Source: JBBQFD01 sp038321575 (lineage in GTDB: Bacteria; Bacillota_I; Bacilli_A; RF39; UBA660). Taken from it: 28,201 bases of DNA. Within the stretch, counting starts at the first letter, position 1. Every line of letters starts with the position of its first letter. Shown one piece after another: positions 6,901 through 14,641 of the stretch. The translations under genes and the position numbers were made by a program. Location: positions 1-28,201 of the forward strand of contig JBBQFD010000007.1 in assembly GCA_038321575.1 (NCBI GenBank), given 5' to 3'. Below the pieces are notes generated by a model. It ran no database searches. It was not told where the DNA came from and was given only the letters and a program-made list of their open reading frames with translations.

Positions 6901-8007
6901 CTAAACATATTTTCTAATTTTTTTGAAATCATTATCGTCTTCTAAATCAGTCGTTGCTAAACTATCAAATAATTGTTTTTGGGCTTTTGATAGTTTTTTG
7001 GGAATAATGACATTTAAAATAACATACATATCACCTTTATGACCGTTATTAACATCTGCTACACCCTTACCTTTTAAACGATGACGATCGTTATTAGCAC
7101 TACCTACTGGAATCGTTAATTTAACGGTTCCATATAAGGTTGGGATATCTTTTTTGCAACCTAATACCGCATCCGTTATGGTTATTGGTAGCTTTAAATA
7201 AATATCATTTTCATCACGTTCATAAATGGGGTGCTCTAAAACAGTGAATTCTAAATAGATATCACCATTAGGACCACCATTAACACCAGCTTCACCTTTA
7301 TTGGCAATACGAAGTTGATTACCGGTATTAACACCAGCGGGGATTGTTACTTCGATAGTTTTATTACGTTTCACTTTACCTTGACCGCGACATTTAGTAC
7401 AAATGCGTTCATAGGTTTTACCTGTCCCAGAACATTCAGGGCAAACACTTTTAGTCATGAATGCACCAAATAAAGTACGTTGTTCAACAGTAACATAACC
7501 GCTACCACGACATCTTGAACAAGTATGTTCACCATGACCACCATTACCATCACATTCATCACAGTTTTCAGTTACATCAAGTTTAATTTCTTTTTTAGTA
7601 CCAAAAACGGCATCTTCAAATGATAAGTTAAGATGTAATAAAGTGTCACGTCCTTTTTTATGGCGATTAGAGTTTTGGCCTCTACTGCCAAAACCGAAAC
7701 TATTACCAAACATTTCACCAAAAATATCAGAAAAATCGAAGTTTGAAAAGTCATAACCACCGGCACCATTACCACCACCATTATTTTGGAAAGCAGCATG
7801 TCCATATTGATCATATTGTTGACGTTTTTCTGAATCAGATAAAACGGCATAGGCTTCTTGAGCTTCTTTAAATTTATCCGATGAATTAGCTTCTTTATTA
7901 ACATCGGGATGATATTGTTTTGCTAGTTTACGAAATGAACTTTTTATTTCATCTTGAGTAGCGCTTTTGCTTACACCAAGGATTTCATAATAATCACGTT
8001 TATTCAT
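6901..8007 (-). CDS. dnaJ: Chaperone DnaJ (Hsp40)
   Basis: Co-chaperone that stimulates DnaK ATP hydrolysis and delivers substrates. It is 368 aa and has the complete type I layout. The J domain carries the HPD motif at 33-35 (QYHPDVN). A Gly/Phe-rich linker follows (GGGNGAGGYDFSNFDFSD, then the FGEMFG segment). Four zinc-finger repeats follow: CDECDGNG, CSRCRGSG, CPECSGTG and CTKCRGQG. The C-terminal substrate-binding domain follows. Start ATG with GGAGG upstream. It is the last gene of hrcA-grpE-dnaK-dnaJ. A stable hairpin separates it from dnaK and strong terminators follow it. Confidence 0.97.
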   Translation of the reverse strand: MNKRDYYEILGVSKSATQDEIKSSFRKLAKQYHPDVNKEANSSDKFKEAQEAYAVLSDSEKRQQYDQYGHAAFQNNGGGNGAGGYDFSNFDFSDIFGEMFGNSFGFGSRGQNSNRHKKGRDTLLHLNLSFEDAVFGTKKEIKLDVTENCDECDGNGGHGEHTCSRCRGSGYVTVEQRTLFGAFMTKSVCPECSGTGKTYERICTKCRGQGKVKRNKTIEVTIPAGVNTGNQLRIANKGEAGVNGGPNGDIYLEFTVLEHPIYERDENDIYLKLPITITDAVLGCKKDIPTLYGTVKLTIPVGSANNDRHRLKGKGVADVNNGHKGDMYVILNVIIPKKLSKAQKQLFDSLATTDLEDDNDFKKIRKYV

Positions 8008-8045
8008 GTTATACCTCCAGTATCTATACTAAAACGTGGAAAGGA

Positions 8046-8071
8046 TAAAGTTCTAGTTTCCTAGAACTTTA
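8046..8071 (-). promoter_or_regulatory. Intercistronic hairpin between dnaK and dnaJ
   Basis: An 11-bp perfect stem, TAAAGTTCTAG with CTAGAACTTTA, closed by a GAAA tetraloop on the minus-strand transcript. It lies 5 nt after the dnaK stop and about 38 nt before the dnaJ start. The 3' flank UCCUUUUCC is only moderately U-rich. It could be a weak terminator or an RNA-stabilising or processing element that keeps dnaK above dnaJ. Confidence 0.6.
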
Positions 8072-8076
8072 TTTTA

Positions 8077-9900
8077 TTATTTTTCTTCGTATTCAGCATC
8101 TTTAACATCATTTGCTTTATCTTCAGTTTGTGGTTCAGCATCAGTTGTTTCATTTGCTTTTGCTTGTTTAGCAGCTTCTTCATAAACCTTAGTAGATAAT
8201 GCCATAGCTGTTTCATTTAACTTATCTTTTTTAGTTTTAATGTCAGCCATATCATCTTTTTCTAAAGCTTCTTTTAAATCTTTAATTTCAGTTTCAGCTT
8301 TTTCTTTATCGGTAGCTTCAACTTTATCACCTAAATCTTTAATAGCTTTTTCAGTTGCAAACATTAATTGTTCACTTTCATTTCGTAAATCGACAGCTTC
8401 TTTACGTTTCATATCAGCTTCTTTATTAGCTTCAGCTTCTTTAACCATTTTGTCGATTTCAGCATCAGTTAAATTAGTTGATGATGTAATAGTAATTGAT
8501 TGTTCTTTGTTAGTACCTAAATCTTTAGCTTTAACATTAACAATCCCATTAGCATCGATATCAAAAGTTACTTCAATTTGTGGAACACCACGTGGTGCTG
8601 GTGGAATACTCAATAGTTGGAAACGGCCCATAGTTTTATTGTCACCAGCCATTGGTCTTTCACCTTGTAAAACGTGGATATCAACTGCTGGTTGATTATC
8701 AGCCGCGGTTGAGAAAGTTTGACTTTTACTTGTTGGAATGGTTGTATTACGATTAATTAAAACCGTCATAACACCACCTAAAGTTTCAATGCCAAGTGAA
8801 AGTGGAGTCACATCTAATAAGACAATATCACCCATTTCACCAGTTAAAACACCACCTTGAATAGCAGCACCCATAGCAACTACTTCATCAGGGTTAACAC
8901 TCTTATTACCATCTTGTCCTAATTCTTTTAAGATCAATTCTTGAACACGAGGAATACGAGTTGAACCACCTACTAATAATACTTTATCAATATCTTTAGG
9001 GGTTAATTTAGCATCTTTTAAGGCTTTGCGAACTGGTTCAACAGTACTATCAATTAGATCATGAACTAGATCTTCAAATTTAGCACGAGTTAAACTCATT
9101 TCTAAATGAAGAGGTCCAGCATCACCTTGTGATAAAAATGGTAATGAAATTTGAGTAGTAACAACACCACTTAAATCTTTTTTAGCTTTTTCAGCAGCAT
9201 CTTTTAGACGTTGCATAGCCATCTTATCTTTTGATAAGTCAACACCATTTTCTTTTTTAAATTGTTCAACTAAATAATCAATGATACGTTTATCGAAATC
9301 ATCGCCACCTAGTTTATTATTACCATTTGTTGATAAAACTTCAAAGACACCTTCACCTAGTTCAAGGATTGAAACATCGAATGTTCCACCACCTAGGTCA
9401 TAAACTAAAATCTTTTCAGATTTATCTTGTTTATCAAGACCATAAGCTAATGCAGCAGCTGTTGGTTCATTAATGATTCTTTCAACTTCTAAACCAGCTA
9501 TTTTACCAGCATTTTTAGTTGCTTGTCTTTGAGCATCATTAAAATATGCGGGAACTGTTATTACCGCTTTGGTTACTTTTTCTCCTAAATAAGCTTCAGC
9601 ATAATCTTTCATGTATGAAAGAATCATGGCACTTATTTCTTCAGGGGTATAATCTTTACCTTCAATTGTTACTTTTTCATTAGTTCCCATCTTTCTTTTG
9701 ATTGATGAAACAGTATTTAAATTAGTAACTGATTGACGTTTAGCAGCATCACCAACGATCTTTTCACCATTTTTAAATGCTACTACCGATGGAGTTGTAC
9801 GACCTCCTTCAGGATTTGGTATAACTTTCGCTACCCCAGCTTCTAAAACAGATACACAACTATTAGTTGTTCCTAAATCGATTCCTATAATTTTACTCAT
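8077..9900 (-). CDS. dnaK: Molecular chaperone DnaK (Hsp70)
   Basis: ATP-dependent chaperone, 607 aa, the normal length for Gram-positive DnaK. The nucleotide-binding domain starts IIGIDLGTTNSCVSVLEAG and contains AVITVPAYFNDAQRQATKNA, INEPTAAALAYGLD, VYDLGGGTFDVSILE and VLLVGGSTRIPRVQ. The linker and substrate-binding domain follow from about 355 (VLLDVTPLSLGIETLGG). The helical lid and an acidic tail end in DVKDAEYEEK. The ribosome site AGGAGAG precedes the ATG, overlapping the grpE end. It is third in the HrcA/CIRCE-controlled operon. Nothing is missing. Confidence 0.99.
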   Translation of the reverse strand: MSKIIGIDLGTTNSCVSVLEAGVAKVIPNPEGGRTTPSVVAFKNGEKIVGDAAKRQSVTNLNTVSSIKRKMGTNEKVTIEGKDYTPEEISAMILSYMKDYAEAYLGEKVTKAVITVPAYFNDAQRQATKNAGKIAGLEVERIINEPTAAALAYGLDKQDKSEKILVYDLGGGTFDVSILELGEGVFEVLSTNGNNKLGGDDFDKRIIDYLVEQFKKENGVDLSKDKMAMQRLKDAAEKAKKDLSGVVTTQISLPFLSQGDAGPLHLEMSLTRAKFEDLVHDLIDSTVEPVRKALKDAKLTPKDIDKVLLVGGSTRIPRVQELILKELGQDGNKSVNPDEVVAMGAAIQGGVLTGEMGDIVLLDVTPLSLGIETLGGVMTVLINRNTTIPTSKSQTFSTAADNQPAVDIHVLQGERPMAGDNKTMGRFQLLSIPPAPRGVPQIEVTFDIDANGIVNVKAKDLGTNKEQSITITSSTNLTDAEIDKMVKEAEANKEADMKRKEAVDLRNESEQLMFATEKAIKDLGDKVEATDKEKAETEIKDLKEALEKDDMADIKTKKDKLNETAMALSTKVYEEAAKQAKANETTDAEPQTEDKANDVKDAEYEEK

Positions 9901-9914
9901 ATAAATTCACTCTC

Positions 9915-10580
9915 CTATTTACTTACTTTAACCATTGCTGGTCTAATAACTCTATCATTTAATATATAACCTTTTTGCAGTACTTCAATTACCATTCCTG
10001 GTTCAGTACCTTTAACTTCTTCGGTTGAAACAGCTTCATGAGAATTAGCATCAAATTGTTTATTTAATGCATCTATTTCTTTAACATCATAATTTTTTAA
10101 AACATTATCTAGATCACTAGATACCATTTTAAAACCTGATAAGAATTTAGTCATTTCTTCATTAAGTTTAGCGTCTTTCATATCAATAGCTCTCTTTAAG
10201 TTATCTAATATTGGTAAGATGTTCTTAATGATTTCTTCATTAGAATATTTTATAAAACGAATTTGTTCTTCTTCCATGCGTTTACGAAAATTAATCATAT
10301 CCGCTTTTGAGCGAAGAACTTTATTTTCAGCTGCTTCAATACCATCTTCTAAAGATTTGATATACTCATCTCTTTTATCATGATGGACATGGTCATGTTC
10401 TTCACAATCGCATGAATCATCAGCACATTTTTCATCTTCACATTTGCAATCTTCATCGCATTTGCAATCATCATCGCATTTGCAATCATCATCGCATTTA
10501 CAATCGTCCCCACACTTACACTTATCATCTTCACAATGACATGTTTGTTCTTCTTTTAAATCTTTTTCTTTTTCTTTCAT
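9915..10580 (-). CDS. grpE: Nucleotide exchange factor GrpE with Cys-rich N-terminal extension
   Basis: Releases ADP from DnaK. Residues about 70-221 are an ordinary GrpE: a coiled coil (YIKSLEDGIEAAENKVLRSKADMINFRKRMEEE is the dimer-helix region) and the beta domain (NQFDANSHEAV is recognisable as NKQFDANSHEAVSTEEV, then GTEPGMVIEVLQKGYILNDR and VIRPAMVKVSK). Residues 1-70 are highly unusual: 15 Cys (14, 16, 21, 23, 27, 29, 33, 35, 39, 41, 45, 47, 52, 57, 59) arranged as CKC-DDD hexads, followed by a His-rich EHDHVHHD tract. This resembles a metal-binding, metallothionein-like tail. It is encoded by 18-bp tandem repeats. The reading frame is continuous with the GrpE core and the ATG has GAAGGAGAG upstream, so the extension is part of the gene. 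Confidence 0.95.
   Translation of the reverse strand: MKEKEKDLKEEQTCHCEDDKCKCGDDCKCDDDCKCDDDCKCDEDCKCEDEKCADDSCDCEEHDHVHHDKRDEYIKSLEDGIEAAENKVLRSKADMINFRKRMEEEQIRFIKYSNEEIIKNILPILDNLKRAIDMKDAKLNEEMTKFLSGFKMVSSDLDNVLKNYDVKEIDALNKQFDANSHEAVSTEEVKGTEPGMVIEVLQKGYILNDRVIRPAMVKVSK
10441..10512. repeat. 18-bp tandem repeat encoding the CKCDDD hexads of GrpE
   Basis: Four consecutive 18-bp units start at 10441, 10459, 10477 and 10495, based on catttgcaatcatcatcg. Units 2 and 3 are identical, unit 1 differs by one base, and unit 4 is more diverged. A decayed copy continues to about 10530. Each unit encodes six residues, so copy-number change by slippage would keep the frame. Confidence 0.9.
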
Positions 10581-10582
10581 AT

Positions 10583-11575
10583 TTACTCTCCTTCTATGCT
10601 TTGCTTAATATAATCAAGCAAAGTTATAACACGGTTATATTCCATTCTTTTAGGTCCAATTATCGCAATTGTACCTTCCTCACCATCAACGATGTATTTA
10701 GTTTTTATAATGGTGACATCATCATCAAATTCATTTTCACTACCTATATAAATATTAATACCACTATCTTCTTCTTTAATACTATCAACCATATCTTTAT
10801 CTTCAAACTTACTAATGATTTCACGAATACGATCGGCATTATTAAATTCTGGTTGCATTAAGATGTTTTTAGTACCACTCATTTTGAAAGTGGGTTCTGA
10901 TGTATAATCAGAAAAAGCGTGGTAAAAAGCATTATATAATACTTCATGTTGTTTGATATATTTACCAATAATAGGTTTTACTTCAAACTCTAGTTTACGA
11001 CTAACTTCATCGATGGGAGTTCCCACAATTAATTTATTTATAAGATCGACTGTTTGTTTAATTTCAATTAAAGAAACAGTTTCTTCCATATATAAATTAC
11101 GATGTTCAATATGTCCTTTGTCCGTTATAATAATCGCAATAACATTACGATCATCTAGAGGAACTACTTCAACCCTACTAACTTTATTCTCATTAGACTT
11201 AGGTCCTAAAACAATTGAAGTGTAATTAGTCAGTTCAGAAATAATTTCCATACTTCTGGTGATAGCATCATTTAACACTAATGATTTATTATGGAAAATG
11301 GTTTGCAATTTAAGCATATCATCGCCCGTTAATTCTTTAGGTTGCATAATGTTATCAACATAATAACGATATCCTTTTTGACTAGGAATACGTCCTGATG
11401 ATGTGTGAGTCTTTTCGATTAAACCAAGATCTTCTAAATTACTCATTTCACTACGAACTGTGGCACTTGAACAATCAAGCATCTCACAAAGTGATTTAGA
11501 GCTTACTGGTTTAACTGTTTTAATATAATCTTCGACAATTAATTTTAATAATTCTACTTGTCTTTGATTAATCAT
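10583..11575 (-). CDS. hrcA: Heat-inducible transcription repressor HrcA
   Basis: Repressor that binds CIRCE operators and depends on GroEL for activity in characterised species. It is 330 aa, near the usual 340. The N-terminal winged-helix reads MINQRQVELLKLIVEDYI, VSSKSLCEMLDCSSATVRSE and MSNLEDLGLIEKTHTSSGR, then IPSQKGYRYYVD. The GAF-like core and dimerisation insert follow, with IYIGSEN and GPKRMEYNRVI at the C-terminus. It is the first gene of its own operon, with two CIRCE-like elements flanking its promoter, so it is autoregulated. Ribosome site AGAGGTGG. Confidence 0.97.
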   Translation of the reverse strand: MINQRQVELLKLIVEDYIKTVKPVSSKSLCEMLDCSSATVRSEMSNLEDLGLIEKTHTSSGRIPSQKGYRYYVDNIMQPKELTGDDMLKLQTIFHNKSLVLNDAITRSMEIISELTNYTSIVLGPKSNENKVSRVEVVPLDDRNVIAIIITDKGHIEHRNLYMEETVSLIEIKQTVDLINKLIVGTPIDEVSRKLEFEVKPIIGKYIKQHEVLYNAFYHAFSDYTSEPTFKMSGTKNILMQPEFNNADRIREIISKFEDKDMVDSIKEEDSGINIYIGSENEFDDDVTIIKTKYIVDGEEGTIAIIGPKRMEYNRVITLLDYIKQSIEGE

Positions 11576-11587
11576 ATAACCACCTCT

Positions 11588-11614
11588 TTAGCACTCTTTA
11601 TTCTTTAGTGCTAG
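11588..11614 (-). promoter_or_regulatory. CIRCE operator, downstream copy
   Basis: TTAGCACTC, 9-nt spacer, TAGTGCTAG. The left arm is perfect and the right arm matches 7 of 9 to GAGTGCTAA. It lies between the -10 box and the hrcA start, so it falls in the 5' leader and could also form a hairpin in the mRNA. Confidence 0.85.
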
Positions 11615-11618
11615 AACA

Positions 11619-11647
11619 ATTATACAACTGCTTTTTAGCATTGTCAA
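11619..11647 (-). promoter_or_regulatory. Consensus SigA promoter of hrcA-grpE-dnaK-dnaJ
   Basis: On the minus strand, TTGACA (11647-11642), 17 nt, TATAAT (11624-11619): perfect hexamers and spacing. The -35 box lies inside the upstream CIRCE copy, and the downstream copy begins 5 nt after the -10. Confidence 0.92.
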
Positions 11648-11661
11648 TATCTGAGTGCTAA
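11635..11661 (-). promoter_or_regulatory. CIRCE operator, upstream copy overlapping the -35 box
   Basis: In plus orientation, TTAGCATTG, 9-nt spacer, GAGTGCTAA. The right arm is perfect and the left arm matches 7 of 9. It overlaps the -35 hexamer of the heat-shock promoter, a position suited to blocking RNA polymerase. Confidence 0.82.
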
Positions 11662-11675
11662 TTTTTTAAATTAAT

Positions 11676-11700
11676 TAAAAAGACTATCTTTTAGATAGTC
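11676..11700 (-). terminator. Terminator of thyA-tmk, overlapping the tmk stop
   Basis: On the minus strand, GACTATCT pairs with AGATAGTC (8 bp, loop AAA), followed by TTTTTAATTAATTT. The TAA stop of tmk lies at the edge of the loop. It separates the dTMP genes from the heat-shock promoter. Confidence 0.85.
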
Positions 11701-12386
11701 TCAGATTGGTTTTTTAATAGGTTTTTTATATATTCATAAGCTTCATCATTGATTTCTTGAATACTTTTAATACGATTATTAGCAAAACATTCGATTGTTT
11801 TCCATTTATATAGATTAGCTAATTCAATATAAGCATTTTCGGCATGACTTAGATGTGTACTATCACTTTCATGTTGATCAGCAGCTTCTTTACGACTTTG
11901 TTTTAAAATAAAACTTTGTTCATAAGGCATATGTAAAAAAACTGCAATGTCAGGTCTAGGTAATCCTAACATGCGAAACTCTAAAGCATCTAACCATTGA
12001 TACATATCCATACGTTCTTTAGCATCAATAATTTTACCACCTTGATGACCCATATTTGAATAAACATAGCGGTCTAAAATAACGTGAGTTCCTTCATTTA
12101 GCATATCATTTATTTTATTAATATTGTATTTACGATCAGCTGCAAAATAAAGTGATGCGACTTTAGGGTCAACATTACTTGCGCCTTCATTAAACCAACC
12201 TTCATTAATATAAGCTTTGCCTAAATAAGGCCCACCTACAATCCTACCAGTTGGAGTATCATACATCGGGAATCCCGTTTTAAAAACTGATAATCCTTGT
12301 GACTTTAATCTTTCACACAATAAATTGCTTTGCGTTTCTTTACCAGAACAATCAGTTCCTTCGATGATAATTAATTTGCCCTTCAT
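11691..12386 (-). CDS. tmk: Thymidylate (dTMP) kinase
   Basis: Phosphorylates dTMP to dTDP. It is 231 aa. Motifs are the P-loop IIIEGTDCSGKETQSNLL (10-18), FPMYDTPTG after beta-2, the DR(Y/F) signature in ILDRYVYSNMGHQGGK, FLHMPYEQSFIL, and a lid KQSRKEAADQHESD. The P-loop has GKET in place of the common GKTT, a variant I associate with a subset of Bacillota enzymes. The ATG follows thyA by 8 nt with an AGGAGG site overlapping the thyA end. The pair therefore forms a dTMP-to-dTDP operon. The stop sits inside a terminator hairpin. Confidence 0.9.
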   Translation of the reverse strand: MKGKLIIIEGTDCSGKETQSNLLCERLKSQGLSVFKTGFPMYDTPTGRIVGGPYLGKAYINEGWFNEGASNVDPKVASLYFAADRKYNINKINDMLNEGTHVILDRYVYSNMGHQGGKIIDAKERMDMYQWLDALEFRMLGLPRPDIAVFLHMPYEQSFILKQSRKEAADQHESDSTHLSHAENAYIELANLYKWKTIECFANNRIKSIQEINDEAYEYIKNLLKNQSETI

Positions 12387-12394
12387 AAATCCTC

Positions 12395-13240
12395 CTATAC
12401 CGCTATCGGCATTTTTATTTTTTGTAGATGTTTATAATCTTCAAGCTTAATATCATTTAATTCTCTTGAATTATCGAAATCATAGAAATTGGTTATATCA
12501 GGATTAAGCCACAGTTTTGGAGCATCAAATGCTTGGTTGATTCTTGTTAATTGCTCATTAATGCCATCAATTTGATTCTCATAAATATGAGCATTACTAA
12601 TAACCCAAGTTAATAATCCTGGTTCATAATTAGTTACTTGCGCAATCATATGAACTAATACCGCATATTGAGTTATATTAAATGGTAATCCTAACGGTAC
12701 ATCACATGATCTTTGATTAACTAAACAATTTAACTTACCATCAGTTATATCCCAAGTGCTATTCCAAACACAAGATGGAAGTGAGGCCGTTTCCAGTAAC
12801 TCATTTTGCCATAAACTCATGATCATACGGCGATCATCAGGATTGTTTTTTATTTTAGAAATTAAATCATCGATTAAATGATATTTACCAACCACGTAAC
12901 CATAAGCAGTACCAATGGTATTAGCATATTTCTTACCAAAATCTTTGTTTTGATAATGACCAGCTTCATCAATTTGCCATTCATTCCATATTTTAACACC
13001 ACGTTCTTGCAACCAACGGACATCATTTGATTGAGCTTGATAAAACCATAACATTTCTAAAACGGCTGATTTAAAGGCAACCTGTTTAGTGGTTAAAATA
13101 GGAAATTCTTCACTTAAATTAAATTGTAATACTTGATGGGGTAGTTTTATGCAATCAATACCCGTGCGATTAGATACTCTACTACCTTTTTCTAAGATAT
13201 TTTTACATAATTTTAAATATTCAATATCCCATTTAGACAT
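12395..13240 (-). CDS. thyA: Thymidylate synthase ThyA
   Basis: Methylates dUMP to dTMP with methylene-tetrahydrofolate. It is 281 aa. Visible motifs are SNRTGIDCIKLPHQVLQFNL near the N-terminus (phosphate-binding Arg25), ERGVKIWNEWQ, the active-site segment LPSCVWNSTWDI with Cys157, NQRSCDVPLGLPFNITQYA, and SNAHIYENQ. The residues after the catalytic Cys are VW rather than the more common HT. This and the GKLN segment resemble the phi3T/Bacillus ThyA subgroup rather than the E. coli one. AGGAGGATG precedes the start. It is cotranscribed with tmk and placed between hemW and hrcA, where Bacillus has no such genes. Confidence 0.95.
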   Translation of the reverse strand: MSKWDIEYLKLCKNILEKGSRVSNRTGIDCIKLPHQVLQFNLSEEFPILTTKQVAFKSAVLEMLWFYQAQSNDVRWLQERGVKIWNEWQIDEAGHYQNKDFGKKYANTIGTAYGYVVGKYHLIDDLISKIKNNPDDRRMIMSLWQNELLETASLPSCVWNSTWDITDGKLNCLVNQRSCDVPLGLPFNITQYAVLVHMIAQVTNYEPGLLTWVISNAHIYENQIDGINEQLTRINQAFDAPKLWLNPDITNFYDFDNSRELNDIKLEDYKHLQKIKMPIAV

Positions 13241-13276
13241 ATTATCATCCTCCTAAGTTTATAAATAATTTTTGTT

Positions 13277-14362
13277 TTAATTAATAAAATTAATTAAAAT
13301 ATCATTTGCTAAATATATATATTCATCCGCAATACGGATATTAGTGCCATCATCAATTAGTTTCTTTAAGGTTATTAAGTGTTCTATTTTAAAAGCATCA
13401 TTAATAGATATGCCATATTTATTAATAAATGATTGCTTATTAACACCATTTATTTTTCTAAGACCTAAAATCATTTCATATTCCATTTGTTTTTGTTTAG
13501 TTATTAATTCTTGTTCTTTAAGATAATTACCATTTGAGTATTGATTAAAATTACGCGTGTTTTCATAACGATTTTGACCGATATATCCACTTGACCCTAG
13601 GCCAAAACCATAATATTCTTGATTATTCCAATAAACTAAGTTATGTTTAGATTCATAACCAGTTTTTGCAAAGTTGCTCGTTTCATAATGAATAAAATGA
13701 TGTTTTTTTAAAGTGTCTTTTATTAATTTATACATTTCAAAATCTAAATCTTCATCAATAGCTTTAACATTATCGATATATAGTTTAGTGTTGGGTTCTA
13801 AAATTAGTGAATATGTTGAAATATGATTTATATCTAACATAAGAAATTTATCTAAATCATCTTTGACATCACTTATCGTTTGATTAGGAATAGCATAGAT
13901 TAAATCAATACTAATATTATTAAAACCAAGTTCTTTAGCAAGTTTAATCTTATTAAATACTTCTGATTCATTATGATTTCTATTTAAAAAAGTTAAAAGC
14001 TTTTGATTGAATGTTTGAACACCAATACTAAGACGATTTATACCGCTTTTATATAATAATTCTAGTTTAGCTTGATTGATATTTTCAATATTACACTCAA
14101 AAGTAAATTCATATTCTTTATTAAGTTTAAATAATTTTATTATATCCATCAATTCTTCTAATTCATTAGTATTAAGAGCACTTGGTGTTCCACCACCAAT
14201 ATAGATGGTTTTAATCACTTCACCTTTATAATTAGCAGTTATTTCTTTTTTTAATGCTTTTAGATAATCACTAACCCATTCTTGTTTATAGTACATTTTA
14301 GAAAAATCACAATAATTACAAATAGTATGACAAAAAGGTATATGTATATATACAGCATCCAT
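13277..14362 (-). CDS. hemW: Radical SAM heme chaperone HemW (oxygen-independent coproporphyrinogen III oxidase-like)
   Basis: Radical SAM protein of 361 aa. The [4Fe-4S] motif CHTICNYC at 11-18 (CxxxCxxC) is followed by KTIYIGGGTPSAL, NRLSIGVQTFNQKLL, ISIDLIYAIPNQT and HISTYSLILEPNT. The C-terminal HemW domain contains HNLVYWNNQEYYGFGLGSSG and a helical tail. HemW is a heme-binding chaperone, not a true HemN; the motif CNYC-D rather than CxxxCxxCxC fits this. The ATG overlaps the stop of the upstream 74-aa gene by one base (TAATG), so the two are translationally coupled. The lepA-hemW adjacency is as in Bacillus. Confidence 0.93.
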   Translation of the reverse strand: MDAVYIHIPFCHTICNYCDFSKMYYKQEWVSDYLKALKKEITANYKGEVIKTIYIGGGTPSALNTNELEELMDIIKLFKLNKEYEFTFECNIENINQAKLELLYKSGINRLSIGVQTFNQKLLTFLNRNHNESEVFNKIKLAKELGFNNISIDLIYAIPNQTISDVKDDLDKFLMLDINHISTYSLILEPNTKLYIDNVKAIDEDLDFEMYKLIKDTLKKHHFIHYETSNFAKTGYESKHNLVYWNNQEYYGFGLGSSGYIGQNRYENTRNFNQYSNGNYLKEQELITKQKQMEYEMILGLRKINGVNKQSFINKYGISINDAFKIEHLITLKKLIDDGTNIRIADEYIYLANDILINFIN

Positions 14363-14586
14363 TATTTTTTACCTTTTTTAGTTACAAAATCTTGAACTAT
14401 TTTTTCGATTTCTTTTAATGTCATATCTTCATTAACTTTTAAACTACTAACATTTATATTAGATGCAACATGACTAATTTTAGTTACAAAGTACATCTTA
14501 TATAATTTCAATAATTGTCTTTTTTCTTTTGCATCCGTAACTGCAACTATTTCATTCCAAGAATAATCTTTAATGTGTTTAACCAT
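14362..14586 (-). CDS. Small protein of unknown function between lepA and hemW
   Basis: I do not recognise this 74-aa protein. It is basic and mostly helical: MVKHIKDYSWNEIVAVTD, an alpha-helical KEKRQLLKLYKMY segment, then LKEIEKIVQDFVTKKGKK. It has no membrane segment and no Cys. It is supported as a real gene by a clean AGGTGAT ribosome site, a start right after the lepA terminator, and a TAATG overlap with hemW. Coupling to hemW suggests a role in the same operon, but no function can be read from the sequence. Confidence 0.75.
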   Translation of the reverse strand: MVKHIKDYSWNEIVAVTDAKEKRQLLKLYKMYFVTKISHVASNINVSSLKVNEDMTLKEIEKIVQDFVTKKGKK

Positions 14587-14615
14587 ATTATCACCTACTA
14601 CCTCTATTTTATCAC

Positions 14616-14641
14616 AAAAAAAGGTTTTAAATAAACCTTTT
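14616..14641 (-). terminator. Terminator of lepA
   Basis: On the minus strand, AAAAGGTTT pairs with AAACCTTTT (9 bp, loop ATTTA), running into three further T residues. It starts at the lepA stop codon and precedes the 74-aa gene and hemW. Confidence 0.8.

Noticed and set aside
8240..8695. Plus-strand open frame inside dnaK
   Set aside because: Antisense shadow of the strongly conserved DnaK C-terminal region; Ser/Leu-rich composition and no start signals.
10441..10530. Short regular repeats that might be a CRISPR array
   Set aside because: The 18-bp units are directly contiguous without spacers and lie in the coding frame of grpE.
10349..10534. Second minus-strand frame within grpE rich in MMIANAM repeats
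   Set aside because: An out-of-frame reading of the same 18-bp repeat. The GrpE frame is unambiguous.
10412..10861. Plus-strand open frame of about 150 codons, His/Asn-rich
   Set aside because: It is the antisense of the grpE repeat and hrcA end, has no ribosome site, and its composition is explained by the CKC repeat read backwards.
14587..14640. Promoter for the 74-aa gene and hemW
   Set aside because: A TAAAAT box is visible after the lepA terminator, but no acceptable -35 at proper spacing was found, so I did not list it.
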